Shown here: in pieces, positions 44,005 to 53,519 of the stretch
Layout: every line of letters begins with the position of its first letter
Position numbering within the stretch: position 1 is the first letter of the stretch
NCBI RefSeq assembly: GCF_003073475.1
Contig: NZ_CP029033.1
Coordinates: 62,001-126,000, forward strand
Direction of reading: 5' to 3'
DNA length: 64,000 nt
DNA from: Actinobaculum sp. 313
Lineage (GTDB): Bacteria; Actinomycetota; Actinomycetes; Actinomycetales; Actinomycetaceae
Translations under genes and position numbers: made by a program
The notes under the pieces: generated by a model
The model's input: the letters and a program-made list of their open reading frames with translations, nothing else
Database searches by the model: none
Told to the model about the DNA's origin: nothing

Positions 44005-45401
44005 CGCTGGCATTTGCGCAACCTTTGGTGAGCACGACGCTGGACACCGACGACTACCTGACGGCCGCTCTGGAAATTGCCGCCTATCTGCGTCATAACG
44101 AGGTCATAACACCGGAAGGCAAATACTGGAAGGTAAGCCCGGAACCAGGCAATGACTACGTGGGTGACCTGATGCTTACCCAGAAGGGCCTGTACGGCGG
44201 ATCGGCTGGAATCGGCCAGTTCTTCGTTCAGCTTTACGAGGCGACCGGCGATGAACAATGGCTTGCGGAGGCGAAGCAGGCTGCCGCATATATCCTGGCG
44301 ACCTACGAAGGTCCTGCTTTCTTCTCAGGCATACTGACCGGGCCTGTCGACGGTATTTGGCCCGTCGCGGGCTGGGGAACAAGTGTGTATGTGGGCCCGG
44401 CGGGCCAAGGAATCTTCTTGGAGCAGCTCTACGAAAAGACGGGGGATACGCGGTACCGTGATTTCCTTCTCACAACGGCCGACGACGCGATTGCGGCGGC
44501 TACGCGGGACGAGCACGGTCTGCACTGGAGTGATGCCATCGACCTGATGTCCGACGGCGGCTACGCCTTCTTCTTCCTATACGTCTATCGCAAAACAGGG
44601 GAGAACCGTTACCTGCAAGCGGCCGAGGATGTCATCGCCTATACGCGCACACGGCGCGTGGCGGCCGACGTCGGAGGTGCCTACTACAAAACCGTCGATT
44701 TGCGGCTGGTGGGATGGGAGTCCGAAGAGACGGTCTTCCCGAACTACTCGCACGGTGCCGCCGGTATTGCCTATCTCAACGCTCTGGCATATGAGGCCAC
44801 CGGTAAGCAGCACTACCTCGACGCGGCGACGGAGGTGGTGGATTTCCTGGCGGCCATTGCAGCAGGAGATAGTGACGGAGCATTGATTCCGTACCTGTAT
44901 AACCCGCAGCGGGGAAACTTCAAGGAGTTCTACTACCTCTCCACCTGCCACGGGCCGGTCGGCACCACCATATTGTTCCGCAAGCTCTACGACACTACGG
45001 CCGACCAGCAGTATCTCGAGTGGATCGACATACTGACCAAGGGCGTGCTGCAACTCGGTGCGCCTCTGGTCCACTCAAAGGGGTACTGGAACAGCTACTG
45101 CCTGTGCTGCGGCGCGCCGGGTCTGCTCATCCACTTTGTGAAAACGGCTGAGAAACTCGGGCGACCGGAATACCTGGAGCAGGCACGACATACGGCACGT
45201 AAGCTGCTCGGCGACTCGTGGAATGACGCAGACGGAAGGCGCTGGTACGCCGCTTGGACCCGCAAACTTCCTGGGCTTGTCGAGACATACACCGGGCTGT
45301 ACGCCGGTGCGGCGGGCGCCGGTAGTGCGCTGCTGTATCTCTACGCGCGGGATCGGGGAATCGCACTCAGTGAAACGGTGGATTACCTATTCCTACGTTG
45401 A
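44001..45401 (+). CDS. LanC-like protein (lanthionine synthetase C family)
   Basis: 466 residues; ATG 44001 overlaps the CysK-like stop. The sequence is a series of about seven helical hairpins with GxxG-type loops (LYGGSAGIG, VYVGPAGQG, YSHGAAGI, TCHGPVGT, LCCGAPGL, LYAGAAGAG), the toroid of LanC cyclases. The Cys-His of STCHGPVG and the cysteines of YCLCCGAPG occupy the positions of the zinc-binding residues of LanC. LanC enzymes add a cysteine thiol to dehydroamino acids; mammalian LanCL proteins add glutathione. No LanB/LanM dehydratase, protease or transporter is in view. A stand-alone thiol-addition enzyme or a maturase for the cysteine-rich leader peptide are both possible. Confidence 0.85.
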   Translation: MTLAFAQPLVSTTLDTDDYLTAALEIAAYLRHNEVITPEGKYWKVSPEPGNDYVGDLMLTQKGLYGGSAGIGQFFVQLYEATGDEQWLAEAKQAAAYILATYEGPAFFSGILTGPVDGIWPVAGWGTSVYVGPAGQGIFLEQLYEKTGDTRYRDFLLTTADDAIAAATRDEHGLHWSDAIDLMSDGGYAFFFLYVYRKTGENRYLQAAEDVIAYTRTRRVAADVGGAYYKTVDLRLVGWESEETVFPNYSHGAAGIAYLNALAYEATGKQHYLDAATEVVDFLAAIAAGDSDGALIPYLYNPQRGNFKEFYYLSTCHGPVGTTILFRKLYDTTADQQYLEWIDILTKGVLQLGAPLVHSKGYWNSYCLCCGAPGLLIHFVKTAEKLGRPEYLEQARHTARKLLGDSWNDADGRRWYAAWTRKLPGLVETYTGLYAGAAGAGSALLYLYARDRGIALSETVDYLFLR

Positions 45402-45733
45402 AGGCAAGGAGTGGGGCTGCACCGCTCGCGCACTGTGAACCTGCGATGGCTTGCGCCGGTGATGTGAGGCCTACCGAATGGCACAGCCAGGCATAGCCGT
45501 GCTGATCTCAGTTCGATGGTGCAGCGGATACTCCGGGAGATCCGGTACGCGGTGGTGGCGCGTCCGCGATGTCTGGAACAGAGATGCGTCGCCGCTCAAC
45601 CACATCACACCCGCGCGCCAGAGCTGCGGGAGCGCGTCGTCGGCGAAAGACGTCTGCGGGAAGCAAAGACGTCTGCGGGAAGCCTCGTTACGTCGCCAAC
45701 GGCGTCGTGGCACGATAGCGGAAGGAGGAAGCA
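45402..45733. other. Intergenic region
   Basis: No gene, terminator or RNA was recognised. The downstream hydrolase has a strong ribosome site (GGAAGGAGGAAG) and may have its own promoter here. Confidence 0.4.
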
Positions 45734-46834
45734 ATGATCCGAACCGTTATGCCATTGGACGACGTCGTCGGCGCATCCGCCCGCGCACACAAGCCCGCTA
45801 CGAGCCTTCCCGGCGCACCGGGTACTGCGGCAAGCGTGGAGATTCTCAGCTGGGACAGGGAACTGGTATCGAAGAGCGGTACGCCGCAGTGGCCGGGTGG
45901 TCGGCCCATGGTGGTAGTGATCCCGGGCGGGAGTTATCAATACTGTTCACCGCGCGAGGCCGATCCGGTGGCGCTGCGATTCCTGGCCGCGGGATATAAC
46001 GTGGCGGTGCTGCGCTACCGGGTGGGCGCCGACTCCCGCTACCCCTTGCCCTTGCGGGATCTAGCGGCGGCGCTGGTGGTTATCCGTGAAAATGCGGAGG
46101 AGTTGGGGACCGACCCCGAACGAATCGTATTGTGCGGGTTCTCGGCGGGTGGCCATCTCGCGGCAACGTTTGCCTCCACCGTTGCCGCAGACTGGGCGGG
46201 AGTCGGCGCTGGCCGGGGAGGAGAAGGTGCGGGTCGAGGAGAATGTGACGCTGCGCATACCTCAGGTCCCGTTCGCTCCAGCCGGGAGGTCGATATTGGT
46301 GGGGGTGAGTTGGTGCAGACGCGCCGAATCGTGCCTGCGGATCCGTCCGATTCGACTACTGGGTGGACCGCGGAGCTCGCATCGGCTGACCGTGTGCACA
46401 CGCAAGGAGGTCTTGCGGCCCACCTCGGCATTCTCGGAGTGATTCTCGGATATCCGGTAGTGGATTTCCACGCGCTGGAGGAGTACTACCAGCACAGCGA
46501 CGGCCTAGAATCGACATCCGGCCGAGTGGGTGCCATGCTCGCCGACTACCGGCCAGAAGCAGACCCCGCGGTGCTGGCAGGCCCACATACTCCGCCCACT
46601 TTCATCTTCACAACGGGAACGGATGAGATTATTCCGGCCGTGCACACCATGAACTATGCGCGGCGGCTCGCCGACTACGGCGTTCCGGTAGAGCTACACG
46701 TGTATTCCTCGGGATTACACGGATTGTCAGTGGCGGATGCGACTGCTTGCGTGGAGGAAGACTACCCGGCGAGGGTGGGAGGATGGATCGAGGCTGCACT
46801 GGCCTGGGTCAGTGAACTGTTCAGCCTGCGGTGA
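45734..46834 (+). CDS. Alpha/beta-hydrolase (BD-FAE/esterase-like)
   Basis: 366 residues from ATG 45734. The oxyanion-hole region is VVIPGGSYQYCSPREADPVALRFLAAGYNVAVLRYRVG, the nucleophile elbow is GFSAGGHLAA, and the Asp/His end is TGTDEIIP ... SGLHGLS. This pattern matches alpha/beta-hydrolase-3/BD-FAE esterases. A Gly/Glu/Arg-rich insertion of about 65 residues follows the nucleophile (about 155-220) and looks unstructured. The substrate is not predictable. It may belong to the preceding thiol operon but lies 330 bp away. Confidence 0.88.
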   Translation: MIRTVMPLDDVVGASARAHKPATSLPGAPGTAASVEILSWDRELVSKSGTPQWPGGRPMVVVIPGGSYQYCSPREADPVALRFLAAGYNVAVLRYRVGADSRYPLPLRDLAAALVVIRENAEELGTDPERIVLCGFSAGGHLAATFASTVAADWAGVGAGRGGEGAGRGECDAAHTSGPVRSSREVDIGGGELVQTRRIVPADPSDSTTGWTAELASADRVHTQGGLAAHLGILGVILGYPVVDFHALEEYYQHSDGLESTSGRVGAMLADYRPEADPAVLAGPHTPPTFIFTTGTDEIIPAVHTMNYARRLADYGVPVELHVYSSGLHGLSVADATACVEEDYPARVGGWIEAALAWVSELFSLR

Positions 46835-46839
46835 GTCCT

Positions 46840-47334
46840 TTACAACCCGGAGATGACTTTGACGGAGATGATCCAGACGCCGAAGACTGCGGCCATCGCT
46901 ACCCACGGGTAAAAGGCCGGGAAACCGGAGCCGTCTTGCTCGTGGCGCCGTTCCAGCCAGAAGCAGAGGACACCAGTGGCGAGGATAAGTGCCTCTGCAA
47001 CAAGGATGACTGCCCATACTGCTGCCAGAGAGGAGCCTTCGGGGCTATCGTTCAGGCTGAGAATGTTTAGGGCGCTGACGCCAACAAGCACGAAACACAG
47101 GAGGGCATTGCCCAGTCCCATCGCGGCTCCATTGTGGCTGACGATACCGCCGTCAGAGAAGATCCAGTCCTCTTCTCTGGTCCGTTTGGCGAGGCGCTGC
47201 TCGCGCTTGGATAACTCGGGCAGCGGCTCGCTCGGCCAGTCGAGAGTGTCACCCTCCGCCATATCGGACGGGGAGCTTGCCTCCGCGTTGCCGAGATCGT
47301 CGATATCGTCGTCGCTACTCATGGTCGTCGCCAC
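46840..47334 (-). CDS. Uncharacterised membrane protein
   Basis: 164 residues from GTG 47334; ATG 47322 is an equally plausible start, and no good ribosome site is visible for either. An acidic N-terminal half (about 1-60) with KREQRLAKRTREEDWIF is followed by three hydrophobic segments (ALLCFVLVGVSALNIL, LAAVWAVILVAEALILATGVLCFWLE, PWVAMAAVFGVWIISVKVI). I do not recognise the family. It converges on the hydrolase gene with 5 bp between stops. Confidence 0.65.
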   Translation of the reverse strand: MATTMSSDDDIDDLGNAEASSPSDMAEGDTLDWPSEPLPELSKREQRLAKRTREEDWIFSDGGIVSHNGAAMGLGNALLCFVLVGVSALNILSLNDSPEGSSLAAVWAVILVAEALILATGVLCFWLERRHEQDGSGFPAFYPWVAMAAVFGVWIISVKVISGL

Positions 47335-47441
47335 TCATTACTCATATGTATGTTGTACCCCGCGCGACGGCCTGCGAGCGGGGACGGCGATCCACGCCCT
47401 ACGCGTCGGTGTCGTACCCACACGCGGTCGTCCGCGCGCCG

Positions 47442-47912
47442 CTAGTCGTCGAACTTCTCGCGAAGCTCGGCCAGTTCCACCATATCGCTTGCAGCGCCCA
47501 GGTAGGTCATGCCCTGCGGTTCGGCTGCGTTCTTGACCGTGTTCACCGCTGCTTCAAGAAGTGTTGGGCCAACCTGATACCCCTGGATAATAAAGGCGAT
47601 CGCCCGCCCGGCAAGCTCCTTGGCGCGGGGATGGCACTCCAGCCGTTCAAGGAAGGCCCGCGCGGCGGCACTCATATTGTCCGTGTATACCGGGCTGCCC
47701 AGTACGACGACGTCGCTGGCGATCACCTTTTCGAAAACGACCTCGTACTCGTCGTCGGCGAATTCCTGGCCGAAGAAGCCGATCCTATAGTCGATGAGAT
47801 CAATCCGCTCGGAAGGCAGATCCTCCAACAGGGCGGTGCCCAGTTCTGCAGTCTTGCCGTCACGGTTGGCGCTCGTGTTGATGAATAAGTATTTTTTCGG
47901 GTCAACGGTCAT
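47442..47912 (-). CDS. Flavodoxin-like NAD(P)H oxidoreductase
   Basis: 156 residues from ATG 47912, chosen because GGGAGAAGTA precedes it. The N-terminus YLFINTSANRDGKTAELG is the phosphate-binding loop of NADPH-dependent FMN reductases, and VVVLGSPVYTDNMSAAARAFLERL is the second FMN-binding stretch. Such small flavoproteins reduce quinones or supply reduced FMN. It diverges from the lipoprotein gene at 48081. Confidence 0.85.
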   Translation of the reverse strand: MTVDPKKYLFINTSANRDGKTAELGTALLEDLPSERIDLIDYRIGFFGQEFADDEYEVVFEKVIASDVVVLGSPVYTDNMSAAARAFLERLECHPRAKELAGRAIAFIIQGYQVGPTLLEAAVNTVKNAAEPQGMTYLGAASDMVELAELREKFDD

Positions 47913-48080
47913 TACTTCTCCCATGCTGTTACCCCGTCAGTGTAGTCGGATCGGTGAAGCAATGTAACACGCTGTGCTCTTCGCCGCAGTGGTTGGGGGC
48001 GGTATAAGATCGGTCATATTCGCCACACAGCATGCCGGAAGGGACAATTTGCCCGTAGGATTCCAAGAGGAGGTGGAGTC

Positions 48081-49556
48081 ATGAGCTTACCGCGTCATCC
48101 GCGATTCTTGCCGATAGTGATAGGAGCTGCTGTTGTTCTGAGCGGTTGTTCCAATGCTGTTACCAGGCCTTCGACTTCACCGACACCCACCACAGCCAGC
48201 ACTACACCTACCGATACTCCAACCGTTGAGGTCGACTTCGCTCCGACTGTGGCTGATGAGGAGGCGGTCTTTGCGGTAGAGATGCCCACAGATAACGGCG
48301 CGATCAACGGTGTTGCATACGATGGGGACAATATCCTCGTTTACCAGAACGATCTGCCCGAGATCACCCATACAGTGACGGGGTATTCGCTCAGGACAGG
48401 TGAGAAACTCTGGGACTTCAGTGGCGCTGGCTGGATCGAGTGCGATGGCAATGCATTTGTGGTGTGCGAAACCCTGACGTATGAGCAGGGCAACCGAGTC
48501 GCGGACAGTGCGGTGACGGTGGACTTGAAAGACGGAACTCGCGACACGCTGGACGTCGGGAAGGCAGGCACCTTCGCGCTGGCGGCCGTGTCAGACGATA
48601 CGGCCTATTTCCTCACCTGGCAGGGCACACGTGACGTTCATATGACGGGTTTCGATGCCGCCGGTGCGCCCGTGGCCGACCGCAACTTACGGCTGGGCGT
48701 TCCCAGCGATGCGCAGGCGTCGAATATCAGCACGGCACTCACCGGTTCTTATATCAACATCGGTATTTCGGGCGTGGGTAGCGGAGTCTATTCAATCGAC
48801 CACAACGTTTTCTTCCCTCTGCCGACAAGTGGGCCATGTGTTGCCGTGTCCGATGGTGTTGTCTGTGCGGGCAACGAATCCGCGGTTGGCCTTTCTGAGG
48901 ATGGGCAGACCGAGTGGGAGTTGGATGTGGTGGATGTTCAGTTACTCGAATCTGCGGCTGCGCCAGACGTGAATCTGAGCGAAGCGCGGCAACAATTGCT
49001 GGAGTTGGGAATGGCGGTGCGGCGCCCCGGCAATCCCGTGAAGGACTCGGAACACAGTGGGAGTGAACCTCCTAGTGTGGGCGCAAGCAGCGAAACGTCG
49101 CCGGGTGACTCGGAGTCGAGTGCCGCAGATGCCGACGCCGCTGGCAGTCAGGATGATAACGCCGGTGGAAAGACTCAGTACTACGCCCTCGCAACGGCGG
49201 ACGGATTCACCGAGTTGACCCTGACGGACGGCACTCTTGCTATTCCCGATCACGAGTTGAGCGCCGATATCGCTGCCACCAGTGTGGTCAGCGCGGATTT
49301 CACGCGTGTGCCGGGCATTATCAATGTCATACAGGCGGGACCGACTTCCGGGGAGGCCTCGGGGACGGCGGTGCACTCGTCCATTTTGATTGGCGAGAAC
49401 TGGGATGTGCTGGCACGGTTTGATTCGGATCAGGCGGGTGACATCACGGACCAGGGTGAGCCGGGCGAGGTGATCTCGCCGTATACTTTCCTACGCAGCG
49501 GTGACCTCTTAATCTTCGTGAATGCGGTCGAAGGCGTTGTTGTCGCGTATCGGTGA
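48081..49556 (+). CDS. Lipoprotein with PQQ-like beta-propeller repeats
   Basis: 491 residues from ATG 48081 behind AGGAGGTGGAG. The lipobox LSGCSN and a Thr/Pro/Ser linker are followed by repeated short beta units of the PQQ-enzyme type (GYSLRTGEKLWDFSGAGW, VDLKDGTRDTL, AVGLSEDGQTEWELDV). About residues 310-360 form a Ser/Gly/Asp-rich insertion. Function unknown; such lipoproteins usually serve as surface scaffolds. Confidence 0.8.
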   Translation: MSLPRHPRFLPIVIGAAVVLSGCSNAVTRPSTSPTPTTASTTPTDTPTVEVDFAPTVADEEAVFAVEMPTDNGAINGVAYDGDNILVYQNDLPEITHTVTGYSLRTGEKLWDFSGAGWIECDGNAFVVCETLTYEQGNRVADSAVTVDLKDGTRDTLDVGKAGTFALAAVSDDTAYFLTWQGTRDVHMTGFDAAGAPVADRNLRLGVPSDAQASNISTALTGSYINIGISGVGSGVYSIDHNVFFPLPTSGPCVAVSDGVVCAGNESAVGLSEDGQTEWELDVVDVQLLESAAAPDVNLSEARQQLLELGMAVRRPGNPVKDSEHSGSEPPSVGASSETSPGDSESSAADADAAGSQDDNAGGKTQYYALATADGFTELTLTDGTLAIPDHELSADIAATSVVSADFTRVPGIINVIQAGPTSGEASGTAVHSSILIGENWDVLARFDSDQAGDITDQGEPGEVISPYTFLRSGDLLIFVNAVEGVVVAYR

Positions 49557-49631
49557 TGAGGTGTCTGAGGGCTGCCCGGTGCGCGCGTTCTGAGCGTTTC
49601 CCAGGCGAATTAGTGACTGGTCTACCGTGGC

Positions 49632-50195
49632 CTATTTCCAGGAGACGCCGGTGAGAAGCTCCTGGTACGTCGACTCGGCAACAGGCTCGGCTTCGCCGTC
49701 GGTTGAGTAGTTCATAGCGGCGACGGTGATGTACCCTCCGTCGACCGGGACAACGGCGCCTCGCGCACACAAACTATCAACACTGCTGGTGGCGCAGCCG
49801 GAAAAACCTTCCCCGGACCGTCCGTTAACATCTTCTTCACCGAGCGCATCCAGTTCCGACTTGTCCGGCTGTGTGCCATCGAGAAGGGTGAACAAATCAC
49901 TTATCAACTCATCGGCAGACCGGCCATTTGCGGGTTGGATGGAAACGAGGACTGCCGCATCCGCGCCATTATCAGCCGTGATAATCGCATCTTGCTCGGC
50001 TGCGACGGTGTAGCCCGCCGGCGGAGTGAAGGAGACCAGGTCGGTGATTGGTGGCAGTTCCTCCGTTGCCTCGACGGTTGTACCGGAGCTCTCCGCATCA
50101 ATGGCGTAGCTACTGCAGGCACCAAGCCCGCAGGCACTCAATACGGCAAGGCAGACCGGGAGCAGGGAGGAACGACGCTTTGGCGAAATTATCAC
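49632..50195 (-). CDS. Small lipoprotein, paralogue of the 52629-53183 protein
   Basis: The frame extends to 50285; GTG 50195 is preferred because it places a normal-length signal peptide (SLLPVCLAVLSACGLGACSS, lipobox LGAC) at the N-terminus, giving 187 residues. The mature part begins with an acidic linker, then LPPITDLVSFTPPAGYTVAAEQDAI and ends in LLTGVSWK. The second protein has the same order of motifs (LPPIADDLDFWAPEGYTV ... STSGMSWK). The fold resembles small secreted lipoproteins of actinobacteria, but I do not recognise a named family. Confidence 0.75.
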   Translation of the reverse strand: MIISPKRRSSLLPVCLAVLSACGLGACSSYAIDAESSGTTVEATEELPPITDLVSFTPPAGYTVAAEQDAIITADNGADAAVLVSIQPANGRSADELISDLFTLLDGTQPDKSELDALGEEDVNGRSGEGFSGCATSSVDSLCARGAVVPVDGGYITVAAMNYSTDGEAEPVAESTYQELLTGVSWK

Positions 50196-50341
50196 GCCAC
50201 TACCGTACCGCTCCCACCATATGATTCGACAGAAGAAAAGGCTGGGTGCCTGCCGTGCCAACTGCTTCCGGAGTGCTAGCTCCACCGATCTTCTATCGGT
50301 ATGGTTGCGGTTCTCTCCTTGATTCTCGCTAGCATGAATCC

Positions 50342-50722
50342 ATGGACTCAGTGCGGGTAGACGTGTGGCTGTGGAGCGTGCGGCAATGCAAATCGCGCTC
50401 GCTGGCCACCGCGGAATGCCGGGCGGGTCACGTCCGGGTGAACGGAGAACCGGTCAAAGCCTCCACCCGGCTGCGGATAGGCGACGAAGTCCGTTATCGA
50501 GTGGCTGGATTTGATCGGATACTGCGGGTAACAGCGCTTATCGCCAAGCGCGTTGGAGCTCCGGCGGCGCAGGCGTGCTATGAGGATCTCACGCCCGAGC
50601 GCCCGAAGGTTTATCTCCCGATTATGCAGCGAGAGCGAGGCGCGGGTCGCCCGACGAAGAAGGAACGCCGGGAACTCGACCGTCTTTTCGGCAGGGATTC
50701 AAACTTCGGCCATCGTGGATGA
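50342..50722 (+). CDS. S4-domain RNA-binding protein (Hsp15/RqcP-like)
   Basis: 126 residues from ATG 50342. The S4 domain (RVDVWLWSVRQCKSRSLATAECRAGHVRVNGEPVKASTRLRIGDEVRYRV) covers residues 4-55, and the C-terminus is basic (RGAGRPTKKERRELDRL), as in Hsp15. Hsp15 and RqcP bind stalled 50S subunits carrying nascent chains during ribosome rescue. No clear ribosome site precedes the ATG, so it may be leaderless. Confidence 0.9.
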   Translation: MDSVRVDVWLWSVRQCKSRSLATAECRAGHVRVNGEPVKASTRLRIGDEVRYRVAGFDRILRVTALIAKRVGAPAAQACYEDLTPERPKVYLPIMQRERGAGRPTKKERRELDRLFGRDSNFGHRG

Positions 50723-50971
50723 GATGATCGGCCGATCAGCCGCGCTATCCGCTAGCGGCCGTACTATCCCGGTTGTCCGACTGTGACTGTGGTAGAGGCG
50801 AGGACCCTGCCCGATAGAAGGCTGCACGCACAACAGGAACGCCGACGTAAACCCGATGCCGCCAAGCCGTAGCCGAGCCCGTCGCAAACCTGCCGCTTCC
50901 AAGCAGCGGCCCGATGCCGCTCGGGCAAGGCGAGTTCCGCGGCAAACCTCAGCCATCAACCAGCAGCCCGA

Positions 50972-52573
50972 CTATGCCAAACCCAGCAGACTCCACACCG
51001 TGGGCAGTGCGAAGACGAGTAGTGCCGTGCCCGCGACGCCAACGATTATCCCGACGATGGCCATCTGTTTGACGGAGATCTCGCCGGTCGAGTAGGCGAT
51101 CGCATTCGGTGGTGTGGAAATCGGCAGGGACATCCCCAGCGAGCACGCGATAGCGACAGTTGCCGCCACCGCGATCACACTTGTTCCCGCCAGGGCAGTT
51201 GCCAGGGATACAGCCAGTGGGACAAGCAGGTTGGATGCCGCGGAGTGCGACATGACATTGGCGAATCCCAGGCCGATGAAGCCCAGAACCGCAATGACGA
51301 GCATCGCGCTCATATTCTCCCAGTTGATGGACCCGACCAGCCAGGCGTCTAGGCCGCTGGCGCCAATACCATTACCAAGCGCGATGCCGCCAGAGACAAG
51401 CCAAAGAACCGCCCAGTTAATGGCGCCCAGATCCCGGCCGTCCATCACGCGCAGGCATAGCAGAGCGACAACCGGGAAGAAGCCGATCGTATTGGAGGAG
51501 ATTTGGTGAATGGGTTCGGTCATCCACAGCACAATGGTTGTGCCGGCAACGATGTAGAACAAAGCGGCTGGGCGAGACGTATTCCAGGCAGAGTCAACGG
51601 AGATAGCGATACGCGCCTCACGTGGTATGTACAAGGTGCACAGTAGCAGCCAGGAAGCCACGAGAACGATTAGCATGAAAGGCACGGCCATCCCCATCCA
51701 GTGGATGAAGGAGACATGAATGCCACGCTCGGCTAACGCGCTGACCGCGATGGCATTAGGAGGAGTGCCGACGGGCGTACCGATACCACCCACATTGGCA
51801 GCGAGCGGAATGCTGAGGGCAACGCCGGTGCGTGCACGTCCCTCCGGCAGGGCACCGATAATGGGGATCACCACGGCGAACATCGTTGCCGTGGTTGCCG
51901 TGTTGGACATAAACATTGACATCAGTGCGGTGATGACCATCAAGCCGAGCACGGTGATTCGTGCCGATCCGGTGAACGGCCGCAAGAGGACTGCGGCGAT
52001 GTTCTTGTCAAGGCCATATTTTTCCGCGCCGTGTGCGATAAGGAATCCGCCGAGGAAAAGAATGATCACCGGGTTGGCCAAGGCGGCGAAGTAGTTCGCG
52101 GCGGGCAAGGCGGCCTCCACGAGCTCGGGGTCTCCACCGGTGGGATCGGATAAAGCACTTTGTGAGATGAGCAGGACTTCGAGCAGGATGACCAACACTG
52201 CGGTAGCGGTCAGCGGGATGGCTTCCGTAATCCAAAAGACGATGGCGAGCAGGAAGATCGAAAGCATTCGCTCCCCGGGCTCGGCCAGGTTGGGAATATC
52301 AATGAAGAAGGGAAAGAGGAAGGCGATGATTCCGATGACCAGACCACCGATTTGGAAGCCGGTCAGTTGCGGCGGCAAGGTGCTCAGCGCGTTGGCATAG
52401 CCGGTATGTTCCGGTGTTTGCTCCTGGCTCTCGGCATCGACAGGAGTAGTCGAGGCAGTAGCTCCGGCTTTCTCGGGGGTGGGATTCGACGGCTCGGACG
52501 TACGGGGTGTCGTGCCTTCTGCGTGGTGTTCAAAAGACGAAGAGGCCGTGGCCGTGTTGTCAGGCACACTCAT
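50972..52573 (-). CDS. DASS-family (SLC13) anion symporter
   Basis: 533 residues from ATG 52573. An 80-residue Ser/Thr/Glu-rich cytoplasmic extension precedes about twelve membrane helices. Family motifs are visible: FWITEAIPLTATAVL, the first SNT loop in SMFMSNTATTATMFAVVIPI, and a second in MSHSAASNLLVPLA, with SIPLAANVGGIGTPVGTPPNAIA between. Members carry dicarboxylates, citrate or sulfate with sodium; the substrate here cannot be read from sequence. It is flanked by the two paralogous small secreted proteins. Confidence 0.93.
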   Translation of the reverse strand: MSVPDNTATASSSFEHHAEGTTPRTSEPSNPTPEKAGATASTTPVDAESQEQTPEHTGYANALSTLPPQLTGFQIGGLVIGIIAFLFPFFIDIPNLAEPGERMLSIFLLAIVFWITEAIPLTATAVLVILLEVLLISQSALSDPTGGDPELVEAALPAANYFAALANPVIILFLGGFLIAHGAEKYGLDKNIAAVLLRPFTGSARITVLGLMVITALMSMFMSNTATTATMFAVVIPIIGALPEGRARTGVALSIPLAANVGGIGTPVGTPPNAIAVSALAERGIHVSFIHWMGMAVPFMLIVLVASWLLLCTLYIPREARIAISVDSAWNTSRPAALFYIVAGTTIVLWMTEPIHQISSNTIGFFPVVALLCLRVMDGRDLGAINWAVLWLVSGGIALGNGIGASGLDAWLVGSINWENMSAMLVIAVLGFIGLGFANVMSHSAASNLLVPLAVSLATALAGTSVIAVAATVAIACSLGMSLPISTPPNAIAYSTGEISVKQMAIVGIIVGVAGTALLVFALPTVWSLLGLA

Positions 52574-52628
52574 GCGGCCATTGTACGGGGCGAGGGGGGA
52601 TGTGCGGGGATGTTTCGCTGGAACGCAA

Positions 52629-53183
52629 CTACTTCCAGCTCATGCCACTGGTTGACGCCGCGAAATCGTCCTCGCTCACCTCCTGTGGATCGGCGGCGCC
52701 GGTTGCATAATTTGCGACGACGACGATGACCACATGGCCGTTGATATCAAAGGCCATTCCGCGTGCCATCAGGCTTTGTGACCCATCGGCGCTGCGAGCA
52801 GTGAAGACTTTGCCGGACTTGCCCGCAAGCTCCGCGTCACCCTCGACGGTGATGGAAGTGGCGGCGGTGGGACCGAAGGAGATGAGCGAGCGCGCCAACT
52901 CCTCGACCTCGTCGGTATTGCCGTCAACGGCAAAGGCGATCACTGCATGGGATTGCGTCTGAGCGTCGAGCGCACCGATGGTGCCGACGTCGGGAGTGGA
53001 GACTGTATACCCCTCCGGTGCCCAAAAGTCTAGGTCGTCAGCAATCGGGGGAAGGAGGGAAGTTGCCGTAGGTGAGGGTGTGGCCTCAGATGCTGAGTTG
53101 TTGTCGCGGATGAATAAGCCGCCAAACATGAGGGCAAGAATCAGAACGACGGCGCATGTGGCGGCAACCGGTCTGGATCGCAT
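52629..53183 (-). CDS. Small secreted or membrane-tethered protein, paralogue of the 49632-50195 lipoprotein
   Basis: 184 residues from ATG 53183 behind AAAGGAGTATCC. An N-terminal hydrophobic segment (PVAATCAVVLILALMFGGLFI) lacks a lipobox cysteine, unlike its paralogue, so it is probably a membrane anchor. The rest (LPPIADDLDFWAPEGYTVSTPDVGTIGAL ... FAASTSGMSWK) aligns by motif order with the other protein. It ends 55 bp upstream of the transporter start on the same strand, so it may be read with it. Confidence 0.78.
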   Translation of the reverse strand: MRSRPVAATCAVVLILALMFGGLFIRDNNSASEATPSPTATSLLPPIADDLDFWAPEGYTVSTPDVGTIGALDAQTQSHAVIAFAVDGNTDEVEELARSLISFGPTAATSITVEGDAELAGKSGKVFTARSADGSQSLMARGMAFDINGHVVIVVVANYATGAADPQEVSEDDFAASTSGMSWK

Positions 53184-53225
53184 GGATACTCCTTTCCGAT
53201 GCTTGCGCGGTGCGGCACAACGCAA

Positions 53226-53519
53226 GACTATGCCAGGTTGATATCGGCCGTGGAGGTCAGCCTATCGTGTTTGCCTGGACAGACCGTGCCGCAGTGGCTG
53301 ATCGCCTTGGGCTCCCACTAGAGTTGGGGATACACGCATGTAGAGGAGTCGGGGATGGCATGGGAGGCAGTCAATTATCCGCGGAAAAACAATGGGAGGC
53401 ACATATCGCCGCCTAACAGTTGTTCACATGGCCGCGGTAGTGGCTTGGTCGGCGCGCGCTCCGCCTTGATTAGGGTATGCTCTGATGCTTTATCTCCCTG
53501 CTTCTCGCGGCTTACTGTT
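53226..53519. other. Spacer with no recognised gene
   Basis: Divergent promoter region for the minus-strand secreted protein and the plus-strand lipoprotein. No motif was strong enough to call. Confidence 0.35.
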
